Positions 1-12,430 of a stretch of 64,000 bases of DNA are shown piece by piece; the stretch's first letter is position 1, and each line of letters opens with the position of its first letter. The notes beneath the pieces were generated by a model. The model did not search any database. It was not told the origin of the DNA and saw nothing but the letters and a program-made list of their open reading frames with translations. This DNA is from Castor canadensis (Eukaryota > Chordata > Mammalia > Rodentia > Castoridae), in NCBI RefSeq assembly GCF_047511655.1, contig NC_133399.1:7381333-7445332 (forward strand). Reading direction: 5' to 3'. A program made the translations under genes and the position numbers.

Positions 1-2750
1 TCCTAAAACTACAAAATATTTTCAACAAGAGCAGCAGAGGTGGTGTAAATAGCAACACCTCTCTTCTTTCCACAATTAATCATTGATACCATTTTTCTCT
101 GTTTCAGGTATTTTCAATGAAGTAATAAAATGATAAGAATATAGAATTCACCGTTATCTTATTTCCCTCCATACTGCTTCTTCTTCTCCCAAAGACAGGC
201 TATCATGAATGTGGTTCTCTCTCCCATGAATGGACCTATATCTAAAAGGCAGTAACCATAAGTTAGGAAATATAGAAATGCATTTTTGTGACAGGATGGT
301 GCAGTATTGTGGGACTTACCATAAATGAAGGAGGACTGATATGTCAGTATTGATCAAAACTTAAACTAAGAATACCAATTTTAAATGTTATATACAGTCA
401 TGTGCTGGCAATATAAAATATTTAAAGTCAAACAGATTTGCTATTTAGAAAAGTACTATGAAATACAATAAATTTGTGAGAAGAATAATGTTTACCATGA
501 TAATGTGGTGATTTTCCTAGGAAGGAAAGTTTTCAAGGTTGTACATGGGGTGTGGGGCTTAAAAAATGCCTGTATTATTTCTTGCAATAAATGTAACTGC
601 AGCAAGAAGGGTAAAGTATGTGAATTTTGTGCTGTTGGCTCCTGGGCATCCAGCCATTCTTTTTTCTCTGTACTGTCTATTATGCACACAGAATCCATAA
701 CAAAAATACAGTTATCTGTACACCTTCAAAGATACTTCACATTTTCTCATTGTGTGTACATTTTTCATGCAATGTATTTCCTAGACTAGCTATTCAAAAG
801 TTATGTATCACATTGTCTTATTTAGGTATTATTTTATTCATTTCATTGTCATACATGCTATTATATGTCTAAGCCAAACAGACATAACCAAGATTCCGGT
901 GGTCATGTCATGACAGACACTTCCTTTAGCTTGCATTAACCAAGTTAAAATGTCCTCTTTTCCCTCTTGAATCAACACCCCCAACCTATCACTTCCTTCT
1001 GAAGGGACCTGCCACAAATTCTCATTCATGGGAGACACACTCGCACACATACATACACCCCTCTGTTTCTCACAAATGCACATTCACACGTCTCTCCTTC
1101 ACATACACACACACACAACTCTCTCCATCTCTCTCATACACACATTTGTCTCTCTCACCTCTCTCACTTTCTCTCTCTCATGCAGTTGTCTCTCTGTCTT
1201 TCTTACATTCAGAGAAAATCTGCTCCCCGCTCCACGCAATAGCAGAACAAGTATCCTGCATTCCCAGCACTGTGCTGGTTGCTCATTTTCTGTCCATTTC
1301 TCATCATTGTGACATCTCCATTAGGTCTTCCCCCAACTTTATTCAGATCTTATTGCACATGTAAATGTTGTGAACTTTTGTGATATGAAATATCATGGTT
1401 GGAAAAGTAGTTTGTGTAATGAGTCTGACACCGCAGCTAATTAACACATCCACCAGGAAGTCCCACAAAGGAAATGAGCAGAGCAGATTTTTTGCTCACA
1501 TGAAAATTTTCCCCATTCATAAAGCTAATGAAGGAGCCTGGGCTGAATTCAAGATGAGTTTGTATAATATGAGAGTTGCTGACATATATGTCCTTCTTCC
1601 CCATGAGTGGAAGACCATTGCCCTCAGGGACACCTCTAGTAGTACACTTGATTATCTAACTCCTTGTTATCTTGTAAGTCTCTCTTCTGAAAACCAACAA
1701 ATTATTCAATTTCTATACAATCTTATAGGAGCACTACATTTAATCCTTTATTTAATTTAGCAATTTTCCTGGTATTTATTATATTTAATCGTGTACTGTC
1801 TATCTCATTAAAGGGAGAGATTCCATTAGATTGAGAGAGAAAATTTCATCCACATTGTAACCAAGCTTGTCTTAGAATCAATTCCTAAAGCAGATGGTTT
1901 CCAAGGGAGACTCTCATAAGTTTTAAGCTCAGGTTTTATAGTGTTCACTCACAGTTAACTAGATGGATACTCTCCACCTGCTTTAATAAACTTAATGTGT
2001 AGAAGTGAATCTACCTAAATGTCAAGGAAACCTTAGTACTATGTTCAGGAAGAATTGTAAGGGCGAGCTATGTGTCCTGAGTGATCATTTACAAATGCTA
2101 ATTCTGTGCTGAGACGATTAACAGACTTTGGTTAAGAGAGTCAACTCCAAAATCAGACAATCTGAGAGCTCAGTCAAGATTCCTTCAGCTACAAATGTTT
2201 ATTTTAAACCTATGCCATAAACTCTTCTTACCTAAGTGTTCTCATAAATAAACAGCAATGATTTTAAAAACTAAAACACCTGCAGTTGACAAGTCATTAA
2301 GATGAGTACGAGAGAAGCCAAAGTTAGGGATCTTTGCTTTAGAAGTAAGGGATCATAACTTTATTGTCATCTTCTATTTAAGACCAAGAATGATTCTTAT
2401 AAAGAACATGTCTTACATTTTGTGTGATGGCACAATGCATAACATAGTTTATGTGCAATAATTTTTGTTTAAATAAATGGAGTGTTAGGAAGAGAAGTGA
2501 TAGAAGTACTATGAGTGGAGAAGCTAGGAGAGGAAAGTATTTGAAGATTCACTTTAGGGTCACAGTACCCACAAGAATGCTATGGTATCGAATATATATT
2601 TTCTCAAAATTCAGCACATGTAAAAGCCATCTGGAGGACTTGATGAAGCATAGAGTGCTTATTTCCATCTTCAGAGCTTAGGCAAAATAAATGTGGACAG
2701 GGACAAAGAACTTGCATTCTTAACATGTTCCCCACTGATACTTCTGGTAG
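1..2750. other. Intergenic sequence without recognisable gene
   Basis: No gene is supportable here. The longest ORF (1395-1760, 121 codons) has no family resemblance and no conservation to test within the window. A CA/CT-rich tract lies at about 1033-1196. Otherwise this is ordinary AT-rich intergenic DNA, probably including old unrecognised repeats. Confidence 0.5.
1033..1196. repeat. CA/CT-rich low-complexity tract
   Basis: Imperfect ACACAC and TCTCTC runs make up most of the stretch and account for the short S/L/H-rich ORFs around it. Confidence 0.7.
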
Positions 2751-2753
2751 TCA

Positions 2754-2784
2754 TGGTGGTGGTGGTGGATGTGGTGGTGGTGGT
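2754..2784. repeat. (GGT)n microsatellite
   Basis: About ten imperfect GGT units lie just upstream of the OR relic. Confidence 0.85.
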
Positions 2785-2892
2785 AAATTCATTTCATTTC
2801 ATATTTCCATCAGATACTTAAAAAACATGATAACTAAAAGCCAAACAGAAGTTTCACTCAATATTTTCTACTGGAATGACAGATGATCTAGC

Positions 2893-3001
2893 ACTGCACT
2901 CACTCATCCTCAGCCTCTTTGGGTCAATGTACCTGGTCACCATCCTGGGAAACCTGCTCATTATCCTGGCCATCAGGTGTGACTTCCATCTCAAGCACTG
3001 A
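2893..3001 (+). pseudogene. Olfactory receptor relic, TM1 only (unit 0)
   Basis: From 2909 the frame reads [30 protein letters not shown] and then a stop. This matches TM1 and the start of ICL1 of the family ([30 protein letters not shown]) with a small internal deletion. The OR match ends exactly where LINE-1-derived sequence takes over. OR-type 3' flank reappears at about 5325-5560, so the rest of the gene was replaced or deleted around the LINE-1 material. Confidence 0.75.
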
Positions 3002-3004
3002 AAG

Positions 3005-4735
3005 CAACCTAGATTGTAGTATCCAGAAAAAGTACCCTTCCTAATTAAAGGACAAATAAAATTGTTATGTGATAAATAGAAACTAAAGCAATTTGTGGCC
3101 ACTAAGCAAGCACTGCAAAAAATACTTATGAGTCCTACCTACAGAACAGGAAGACTAAACACAACCATAAAAGTATGGAAAACAATAAATCTCACAGCAG
3201 GAGTAGATAAGAATTGAGAATTATGAAGTGATCAAACAATGTAAAACAACAAAATGCAGGCCATACAAAAAGAAAATACAAAAATACAGTTACTATATAA
3301 CTTACAATAATAACTATAAATGATAATGGTCTCAAATTTATAATCAAAAGCCATAAACTTGAGAAAGATTGGATTAAAACAAGATGTAACCATTTTTTTA
3401 CCTCACAGGAAAAGGTGAACATGGGCTTAAAGTGAAAAGATGGGGGAAAATGATTTTCAAGTAAATGGAGCAGGAAAGCAAGGAGGAGTATGGATATTCA
3501 TATCTGATCAAGGAGACTTCAAGCAAAAATTAGTCAGAAGAGACAGAGAACGTCACTTCATATTGATAAACAATCTACCAAGAAGATATAACAACTGTAA
3601 AAATATATGCTGCAAATTTTGGAGCACCAAAATTCATAGGAAAACATGACTGGACCTTAAAGCACAGATAGTCCAAAACACAATGATAGTGTGTGACTTC
3701 AGTACCTCACTCTCACAAGTATATAGGCTTTCCAGTCAAAACCTTGATGAAAATGTTCAAAATGAAAAGACACCATAGAGAACATGAATTTAACAGATGT
3801 CTGCACAATATTCTACCCAACAACTGAAGAATATACATTATTCTCAGCACACCACAAAACTTCCTTCAAATATACCATATTTTAGGACAAATACTAAGTC
3901 TTTAAAAATACAAGGGAGTTGAAATAATACCATGTCTTTTATCAGACCACAACAGAATAAAATTCTGAGATATCAGTAGGAAGACAACCAGATAAGGGCA
4001 TAATTAAAAAAGAAATTATAGACCAATTTTCTTGATGGAAAATTTGCCAACAAAATATTTGAAGAGCTGATACAACAACACATTGGAAAGATCATAAACT
4101 ATGATCAAGTAGGTTTCATTCCAATGAGGCAAAATGGTTCATCATATGAAAATTGTTAAACATAACACAACACGTAAGCAGAATCAAGGACAAAAATAAC
4201 ATGAGCATCTCAGTAGATGCAGAAAACTCCTTTGACAAAATTCAAAATCCCCTTATAATAGAAGACCTGAAGAAACTAGGAATACAGGAAATGTATCTCA
4301 ACATAATTAACCTACATTCAGTTAACCATTTGCTGAAAACTGAAAGCAATTTCTCTGAATTCAGGAATGAAACAAGGATGTCCAATCTCTTCAGCACTAT
4401 TCAAAATATTTCTTGAAATCTTACCAAAAGTGATAAAGCAAGAGAAAAAAATAAACAGAATGCAACCAGGAAAGAAATGAAACAATTTAGTTCTATTTTC
4501 ATATGGTATGATCTTATACATAAAATACCATAAAAAACCCAAAAAGCTCTTAGATTTGATAAACACTTTTGGAAAATTAGTAGTATATAAAATCAACATT
4601 AAAAATCAATAGCTTTATTATAAACCAATAATGAACAGAATAAATAAAATCATGAGAAGAATACTATTCACAATAGCCTCAAATTATAATACATAGAAAT
4701 AAATTTAACTAAGTGAAGGATATCTACAGTTCTGT
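3005..4735 (+). mobile_element. Old LINE-1 ORF2 fragment, plus strand
   Basis: Endonuclease-domain remains lie at about 3590-3960, where NIC-CKFWSTKIH and TMIVCDFSTSLS correspond to NIYAPNVGAPKFI and TIIVGDFNTPLS. After an internal deletion, reverse-transcriptase remains follow at about 4030-4640, including SISVDAENSFDKIQNPLIIEDLKKLGIQEMYLNI. There are many stops and frameshifts. It sits where the missing body of the unit 0 OR should be. Confidence 0.8.
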
Positions 4736-4739
4736 GAGG

Positions 4740-5160
4740 ATTCCCCTCCCGCACTCTTGGCACTCAGGGCACCCCACCCTCTTTGCTACATGTCTTTATT
4801 GTTCTTATTGCTTATTACTCAGTTTCTCTTTTTTCCCCAGGTAGAGGTTGGTCTGTCCAGGGGGCTATGCTAATCTGGCCCAGGGTTGTCTGTGGAAGTA
4901 CCGTGTACCGTTTAGCTCACCTTGTCCGTGTCTTCCCAAGCCATCTGGACACGGGTGTCTGGCAGCCCGGGGGCCCTCCTGGTTTCTCCGTTTAACGTGA
5001 TGTGGAGATTCTCTGTGCAGGCAGTAGGTGTGGAGGGGCCAAAGTTTTGCCTCTTCACAGTGGCCTTGCCTGCAAGGTGTATCTCCAGCGTCTCTCCAAG
5101 ATATCACTTTAGGAGGCACGCTTTCTGCTTCCTCCGTCTAGCTGCCATCTTGGAATCCCC
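4740..5160 (-). mobile_element. LINE-1 5' UTR-like GC-rich segment, minus strand
   Basis: Read on the minus strand it begins with ATTCCAAGATGGCAGCTAGA (near 5135-5155), like the conserved start of mammalian LINE-1 5' UTRs (CCAAGATGGC core, a YY1-type site). It is markedly GC-richer than its surroundings. It points away from the adjacent plus-strand ORF2 piece, so the two are not one simple insertion. Confidence 0.55.
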
Positions 5161-5324
5161 AGTGTTTTCTTTTTAACATTTCCATATATACACATACTGT
5201 ACCCCAGTTTGGTTCATCTGCTCTATTATTCGGCCTTTCATCAACTTTCATTGTGAGTCTCAAAGTGACTTCAACTGGTTTTAATATTTCATATTTATAC
5301 ATTTTCCCATCTTTGGATCCAAAA

Positions 5325-5560
5325 TACTTTGAAATTCCCATTGATCACATAAGTACATACTTTTCAGGAATTATTTCATTTCAGTTGATATGTACCACAC
5401 TTATTTTTTCTTTTACTAAAATAGTCATAAGCCTTACTTGTGTGGAGGAAAAACTGAATTTGGGCACATACACCACTATTCTCTCTCCTAAAGACACATA
5501 CACACGTACGCACACGCACACATGTGCACACACACACACACACACACACAAAATAATTTA
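5325..5560 (+). other. OR 3' flank of gutted unit 0
   Basis: The block around 5332-5450 (GAAATTCCCATTGATCACAT and following) is collinear with the 3' flanks of the OR copies at about 11910-12050, 20150-20300 and 30330-30470. This marks the end of an earlier tandem unit. Confidence 0.7.
5493..5551. repeat. (CA)n microsatellite
   Basis: An imperfect ACACGTACGCACACG lead-in is followed by an uninterrupted CA run. Confidence 0.95.
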
Positions 5561-5684
5561 AGAACCATAATAACAGAAGTTATTCCTAAGCAGTTCACAT
5601 TTTCATTCATTTCCATTTCCTCCTCATTTCACAACACCTTTTCACTTTCCCCTACACAATCACACACTGCCATAGCATATCTAT

Positions 5685-6130
5685 GATAGTCAGTTTTCCC
5701 ATTGCTGTGACACATATGTCAGAATAACAACATAAAGGAGGAAATATTTTTTTATGATCATGGTTTTAAAGACTCAATTCATGGTTAACTGATCCCATTG
5801 CTTCTAGGCTATTGTGAGGCAGAACAGTACGGCAGGTGTACTGGACAAAGCAGGTCATCTGCTGGTGGAAACAGAAAGGAAAGAGGAAGGGGCATGAAAA
5901 AGACACATCTGGGGCACAACCCAGTGACCTACTTCCTCCAACCAGGATGCTCACCCTCCTTTTTATTACCTCCAAATAATGCCATCATACTGGAATCCAT
6001 CAAGGGATTAATCTGTTGATTAGGTCACAGCCTCTATAATTCATTCACTTCCCAGAAGTCCATCATCTGATATCAAAAGCACAATATGTGAGTTGGCTGG
6101 GGGCATTTCATACTCAAACAATAATATCAT
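5685..6130 (-). mobile_element. Old MaLR-type LTR fossil (unit A)
   Basis: The sequence resembles rodent/mammalian ERVL-MaLR LTRs in reverse orientation (GTTAGTCAGTTTTCCCATTGCTGTGAC end; CCAGTGACCTACTTCCTCCAACCAG core). No internal region was seen, so it is probably a solo LTR. It is old and broken. Family assignment is from memory of the consensus. Confidence 0.55.
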
Positions 6131-8685
6131 TGCTTAAAATTATTGTAACATACTGATAAAAGCAGGTAAATGCAAAAGCATGGAATCAGGTTGATAATAG
6201 GTGGTGTCTTTACATCATGCCCTCATGGAAATTTCATTCTGTTATGAATATTATAAATATTTTTATCTCCAGTAAAATTCATGTGTTGGCATCCTAACAC
6301 CAAATGGGCCCAAATGGACTCATTGATTAATCACTCTGAGCCCGCTTTGTGTGAAATCCACAAAAGTAATAAGCACAAAGCATGGAATTTTGTACAAACT
6401 AATCAGAGAATTAACACAAGTTCTTAATTTCAGGGATTAATACATGAAATGATTTGAATAGATTTCATATCATTTTCCAGCTACTTAAAAATTCCTGAGT
6501 AATTGTTTTAGAAAACTTATGATGTATTGAAAACATTTTTTTTTTGATGTCAAGAGGTCGAAGAGAACTTAGTATGATTTTTCAGATATTAGGGACTGTG
6601 TCCCCAATGGTAGTTAAGGCTTTGCTGAGTCAAGGGACCTAGTCAAGGTAGGTTCATCAGTCTTAATTTTGTAAAACACTTTGTATGAGAAGATTAGATC
6701 TGTAGATGGAAGAAGATTTCATGAAGTTTACATGATAAAGACCAAACCTGACAGTTAACCTGGTGGCCTGGGAACAGAGAATCAGAAAGACTGGACTCTG
6801 CAGAGTGATGTCTCATGACAAAGTTATGACAGACACAGAGCTGTAAGTACCTCTGCTGCCATTGTCTTCTGCTTGTGTAATCCTTGGTCTAGACAGAGCA
6901 TGGTAGTTTACCTTGGAGTCAAATTCTGTTTAGACTGATACTTAAAGACTTCCTGCTGTCTTTTCTGTCAACCTAGCTTCAATTTCCATTGTCCTTCCAT
7001 GTAGAGGCCCTCTATTAAGAACATCCATACTGTTGAATCTGAGATCCACCCAGGTGCTGCAGGACAGCTTCTGAGAGATGGAAGACAAGACCATTTACCT
7101 AAGGTCATCTGTGATCCAAACCAGTTGGTACAGAGCAGAGACATAGCAGTGGCCCTTTGTTTGCATATTTAATAAATTCATTAATGTTTTTATTTATCAT
7201 GGTAGAGAGGGACATGAACATATAACCCAGCAAGGCAGGCCAACTGCTGACAGTGAGGTGATGGCAATTGAAGCTCTGGTAGAAGACTGACAGGACTCAA
7301 CTGGGTTCAGTGTCAGTTCAGCAGGTGCCTCAGGACTTTGAATTTAATCAGAAGATAAGAGAGCAATGAAAACATGTTCACATTTTTGATTGTATTATAA
7401 TAGACCCAAATGGAAACAAGCCAGCTATCCATCAGCTAATGAATAAATAAATAAATGTGAAATGCTATCCAAATTAAAAAAAAAAGAAGATAAGAGAAAC
7501 CATGTTAGCTTTGGAAAGGTACACTTTTCTTATTTCAGAGCTAGATCACCATTTTGTTTTTCACATTATTATTCTATTCCTGTGTTTCATACCAATAAAC
7601 ATTTCAATGGAAATTTCCAGTTTTCTGTTGATCCTATTACCTTATTTATGCCCTTAAATTTTAAACTATACTTAGTGAAAAATGTTTATTTTCTTAAGTC
7701 TGCATTTTTTACTTATTCAAAGGATTTAACCAGCTACAAATTTATATATAGTTTTCTTCATGTTAATCTAAACACATTGTGCACTTTCATGCTGAGGTCT
7801 TTAATTTTTCTGATGTGCTGGTAATGTACAGTCTTGGGGGCCACTACATATGCTTCAAATACACAGTATATGACAGCAGCACTTGCTTTGCATTTCAGTC
7901 TCCTCCAACCCAAGTAAAATACAACCTTGCCATGTGTAAAATATCAGTGTACCCTGAGCTGGAATTCCCAATTCACTCAACAAATAGTGACAGGGTATCA
8001 GCTACATGCCATGAAATTCGAGAAATGTGTTCATCATATTCTTTTATGTTTAGGTCTGCCAATTTAATTATTAATTCATGATGATAGCATTAAATTATTG
8101 GTGTTAAATGTCCCTCTCACTTTCTTGAAGCTCTATTAGATTTTGGCTAATGCAGCTGTTTGGAAACCATTTGATTTCACCTCTTGTATATTACCCCTTT
8201 GCCTCAATTTCATTTCATTTTTTATCATACACACTTGCATACCATTGTGCACACAGAAATGTGAACAAAGAGGTGGATTCTCTGCTCATTTGGGTCTTGC
8301 ATCATGATGTTGAGAGTGAGCACAGTGTAGGAAATGCGTGAGTGATGCAATGTTCTCAGGGAGCAGCCCCACACAGGACTCTATTCAGTGTGAAAGGAAA
8401 GAATTCTCATGGTGTGTGCAGAGTTTATAGAATATGTTCTGAGGACTCCTCTGCATATGAATTGAAACAACAGCAACACTGAAGTGTGTGCCCATTGGAT
8501 TTGTCCAAACAACTGAAAACTAAAATCCCAATAATAGAAAAGGAAAGATGCACAGAAGGAAGTGGGGACGAGGATTGGCTCCATTTTCACTGCTGCCTAA
8601 AAAACAATAGATATTTTGTTGTGTGCATCTGGCTAATATACTAGAATGAGAAATGCCAGTTGGTTTCTCCTGTGGAATTTAAAAA
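6131..8685 (+). other. Unit A upstream flank of OR pseudogene
   Basis: No gene is supportable. The stretch is collinear with 14925-17330 (unit B) and 22370-24870 (unit C), as shown by shared blocks such as those near 6590-6720, 6840-7090 and 8160-8560. ORFs here (for example 7462-7824) are not kept open in the paralogues and are treated as chance. Confidence 0.75.
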
Positions 8686-8689
8686 TTCA

Positions 8690-9035
8690 TATCACAGATG
8701 CAGAGTGTAGAATATTGTTTAACAAGAGACTGAGGAGGAAAAGAATACAAGAAGAATTATCAATGGGTAAAGGTTACAGTTAGGTAAGGTAAATAAAATT
8801 TGATATTTGTCACACAATATAGTGACTATAATTAGAAAAAAAGTATTGTGTGTTTGAAAATATTTAGAAGGAATAATGTTAAATATAACCAGAAAAAAAT
8901 TGAGAACTATTTAGGTAATAGATGTACAAATTACCCTGAGATTTTCATTGAACAATGTGTAAATGTTTTGAACCATCATGTGGTTTTAGATAGATATGTA
9001 GATAAATATAGTTATAATGTGTTAATTGAAGTACA
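8690..9035 (+). mobile_element. Old LINE-1 3' UTR remnant (unit A)
   Basis: It resembles the 3' UTR of older mammalian LINE-1 (CACAATATAGTGACTATAAT, and 'taatagatgtacaaattaccctgag'). The same remnant lies at about 17330-17660 (B) and inverted at about 28480-28760 (D), so the insertion predates those duplications. Confidence 0.65.
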
Positions 9036-9387
9036 GTAATCCTAAAACTAATAAACTCTTCATGTTTCAGGAATCATGTCTTTTATTATTTTATGAAAAA
9101 TTGCCCAAATTTGTTATTATTTTGGAATTTATAGTTTTCTCTCTTTGAACTAGTTTGCTTTTTGTCAGTCAGTCTGTCAAAACAACCCAAAGGTTTGACT
9201 TTTGACTTTTGAGAAATTTGGTTTTCATCTTTTCTGATTTTTTTGCTATTCCCCACTGTATTTAGAATGCAGTCAGCAACAAGGAGTCTTTTTTCCTTTT
9301 CTTGCAAACTTATCCAGGACAACCTGATTCTTTTAGACCTTTCCCTTCTAAAAGAATTTAATTTCACTCTCTTGGTTTTGGTCTTAT

Positions 9388-9423
9388 TTTCTCTCTCTTT
9401 CTCTCTCTCTCTCCCCCTCTCTG
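9388..9423. repeat. (CT)n tract
   Basis: This short CT-rich run is the counterpart of the longer tract at 17950-18034. Confidence 0.85.
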
Positions 9424-9783
9424 TCAATCACATATCCTTTTACTAAGCAATCTTTTTTGTTAGTATTTTCAGTGATGAAGATAGACCCCAGTGTCTTGCC
9501 TATGTTAGATAAGCTCTCTATACAGATCTAGGATCCCAATTCAATTTTTGTATTTCTTTGAACAACGGGTGGAAAATTGTGACAACAAAATCTAGCCCCA
9601 AGGTTAAAAGGGTATGGGCTATTACACCATGGAATTTTGGGGTCCAATTCTTACAAACCTTTAGAGAAACAAGTTTGATTCACTACCTTGCCTGGAGTCT
9701 TTTTCATAATGAGACTGGGTGTGAGAAAAACATGAAATTAAGTTGGTCCCCAGAGACTACTGCATTTTTGCATGTTTTCAAGT

Positions 9784-9784
<1 letters not shown>

Positions 9785-9822
<38 letters not shown>
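9785..9822. repeat. (GT)n microsatellite
   Basis: An uninterrupted run of 19 GT units lies about 0.9 kb upstream of the OR pseudogene. Confidence 0.97.
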
Positions 9823-9824
<2 letters not shown>

Positions 9825-10724
9825 GTTGAAGAGACCTGGGTTCAATATATAACAAACTGTCACACATAGTACATAGTACAGAGGTCAAGGTGATAAACAG
9901 AGGATGCATTTTAATCACAATTTACTTTGACAGTGAACTTAAAATATAAGTGCAGCAGCATCTGGACAGAAAACGTTCTTGTGTCTTGAAATTCCAAGAG
10001 CAATGAGTTTCTTTATTCTCTGAGATCACTTTCCATCACATGTTTTCCTGGTCATTCCCTTGAATTCCTCTTGACCTTGAACATCTGAATCTGTTATTGT
10101 CCATAGGACTTATGCATGACTGTTCCTCCTACCTGGCACAGATTTCTGCAAAAGACAGCACCTGCACCTCCTTTTCTACCTTGGTTGTCTTTTCAAGAGT
10201 CACTAATCTGCTGGCCATGCCTAATACTCAGTTAACAGTCATTTCAATGTACTTTCTCTTTTATATCTCCCATTTTGCTCAAGAATGTCCTAAAATTGCT
10301 AAAAGGTAAAATAATAATTTCTTTATAAAATTGTATTTGGCTTAATTTCCTTTTTATTATTTCTTTTGCTCATTGGATTTAAAAGCATTTGCATTTTGAA
10401 CAGGTCACTAAATTCTGCAACGGTGATTGCAGCACGATCATGACTATGCTGTATTCCTCAAATGCAGGAAAAATTATTTTATAAAAATTTGTGATACTTG
10501 GTCACTGGTAAAAAGACAGAGTGAACAAGAATTCCAAATCACGTAAGGTAAGGGTATTCTCTAGAGGGGAACAGATTCATATACCCAAGCTAGATATTCA
10601 TATCTTAAGTGTAGACTACACATGACACTCTCTCTGGTGAGTGTTATGTCATTGTGTCATTTGATTGTGTCATGTATCATTATGTCATTTTTTTCCTTTT
10701 ATTATCCTTAGGCACATCAACCAC

Positions 10725-11663
10725 ATGGGTCCAGAGAACAATACACAAATACAATTTGTCCGGGAATTTCAGAGGAACTCAGATTTCAGCCAGTCTTCTT
10801 TGGACTGTTCCTGTCCATGTATCTGCTCACTGTGCTTGGAAACCTGCTCATCATCTTGGCCACAGTCTCAGACTCCCACCTGCACACACCCATGTACTTC
10901 TTCCTTTCCATCCTGTCCTTTGTGTACATCTGCATCACAACCAACACAGTCTCACAGATGCTGGAGAAATCCATACATGGACCAAGGTCATCACCTATGC
11001 AGGCTGTATCACATATATGATTTTTTCATAATCTGTATTACACTGCACATTTTGGTGCTGACCACGATGGCCTATGACTGCGTTGTGTCCATCGCTCACC
11101 ACTTGCATTACAAAATCATCACAAGTCCCAGGCTCTGGTGCTGCTGTTTTGGGTATTCTGGATGGCGAGTGTCCTCTATTCCATCATACAATGCTTAGTG
11201 ATGCTGCGATTGTCCTGTGATCACTCAGAAATCCCGATTTTTTTCTGTGAAGTTAGGCAGGTGGTCCACCATGCTTGTTCTGACACCTTTGTTAATGGTG
11301 TAATATATTTTGGATCTTTGCTGCTGGGTGGTTTTCCCTTTGCTGGCATCCTTTACTATTACTTTAAGATATTTTTTTCTATCTGTGCAGCTTCCTCAGC
11401 TCAGGGGAATTACAAGGCATTTTCTACTTGTGCATCTCACTTTTCAGTTGTCTCCTTATTTTATTGCATAAGCTTGGGTATCTACCTTAGTTCTGCCACA
11501 AGACAAAACTTAAACTAAGTGCAAGGGCCTCAGCGATGTACATGTACATGTGGTCACCCCCATGCTGAACCCCTTTATCTAGAGGCTGGGGAATAAAGAT
11601 GTAAAGAGTTCTCTGAAAAGACTTTTGGAGACAGAAATTATAAATTATTCAGAGACTGAATAA
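10725..11663 (+). pseudogene. Olfactory receptor pseudogene, subgroup 1 (unit A)
   Basis: This near-full-length relic is collinear with the intact gene at 18964. It opens [12 protein letters not shown] after an intact-looking acceptor (AG about 10709-10710). A short deletion in the N-terminal segment then shifts the frame. The second frame gives [36 protein letters not shown], and the frame breaks again after TM2 ([12 protein letters not shown]). The third portion has [12 protein letters not shown], in which the DRY-motif Arg is Cys (TGC at 11079-11081). The last portion runs [24 protein letters not shown] to [18 protein letters not shown] and stops at 11516, before TM7. TM7 remains are recognisable to about 11620 and the alignment ends at TAA 11661-11663. 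There are at least four independent disruptions, so no functional receptor is made. Confidence 0.92.
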
Positions 11664-12430
11664 GTTCTCATGGTTACAGAACTCAAATAATCAGGGTCAG
11701 ACTGGTATGGTTTGCTCACATGGTGGGAGTAAAGTTTGTTGATTCTGTTTCTTTTTTTTTTCTAGAGTTTCTGTCTCTCTGATTTTAGGTTCCATACAAA
11801 ATTAAAACATGATTCACTTTAATACTCTTTCTGAATGCTATTAAATCATCTTCATTTTTATCTTTTCCTACTTTTCCCAATGATTTTTCCTCTTTAGGTC
11901 ATAAATAATTGGAAATTCCCATTAATCACATAGTACATATTTTTAGGAATTATTTCATTTCAAATGATATTTCACACTAATTTTTTTTCTTTTATTACCA
12001 TGGCCAGAAACCCTACTTCTGTTGCAAAAACCTGCATTTGAGAACTTCAGTCATTTATTGGATTTAAGAGTAAAAATATCTGAGAATATAATTTCCCTTG
12101 CATATTCATCAGTCCTTGGCATGCCACTTCATTATCTTCCTGACACTGTAAGATTCATAGCTGCTGACAAAATTTTAATCTCACTTTTAGGATGATGTGT
12201 CTGTTTCAGGTTGATGCCCTCATGCCTATCATAGATATGGCTAAAAGAGCAAGGTATTCTCCCCACAGGTGTTTGCTCCCCAATGGATATTTAAACTCTA
12301 GTTACCATTAGAGAAATGTTGACATTATACAAATGATAAACCATGGTAGGTTATGGGATGAGACACTGAGAAGGGAGGTGCTATGGTTGTAAGAGAGCAA
12401 CAGTCAGCTGTGTTGTGATGGAAATTTTGT
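11664..12430 (+). other. OR 3' flank, unit A
   Basis: No gene. Collinear with 19935-20600, 30110-30850 and, inverted, about 25650-26365. Confidence 0.7.

Noticed and set aside
1395-1760. 121-codon plus-strand ORF
   Set aside because: No motif, no paralogue and no nearby promoter, splice or polyA evidence; this length is expected by chance in 64 kb.
3005-5160. Reading the plus-strand ORF2 piece and the minus-strand 5' UTR block as one twin-primed LINE-1
   Set aside because: Twin priming would place the inverted 5' part on the opposite side relative to the 3' tail; the polarity here is wrong and ORF1 and the tail are missing.
4865-5176. 84-codon ORFs on both strands in a GC-rich block
   Set aside because: The block resembles LINE-1 5' UTR; high GC lowers stop frequency, and no protein family is recognisable.
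7462-7824. 120-codon ORF in unit A flank
   Set aside because: The homologous stretches in units B and C are not open, so it is not under selection.
9558-9824. 88-codon ORF ending in a CVCVCV run
   Set aside because: The end is (GT)n microsatellite and the rest is OR upstream flank whose frame is not kept in unit B.
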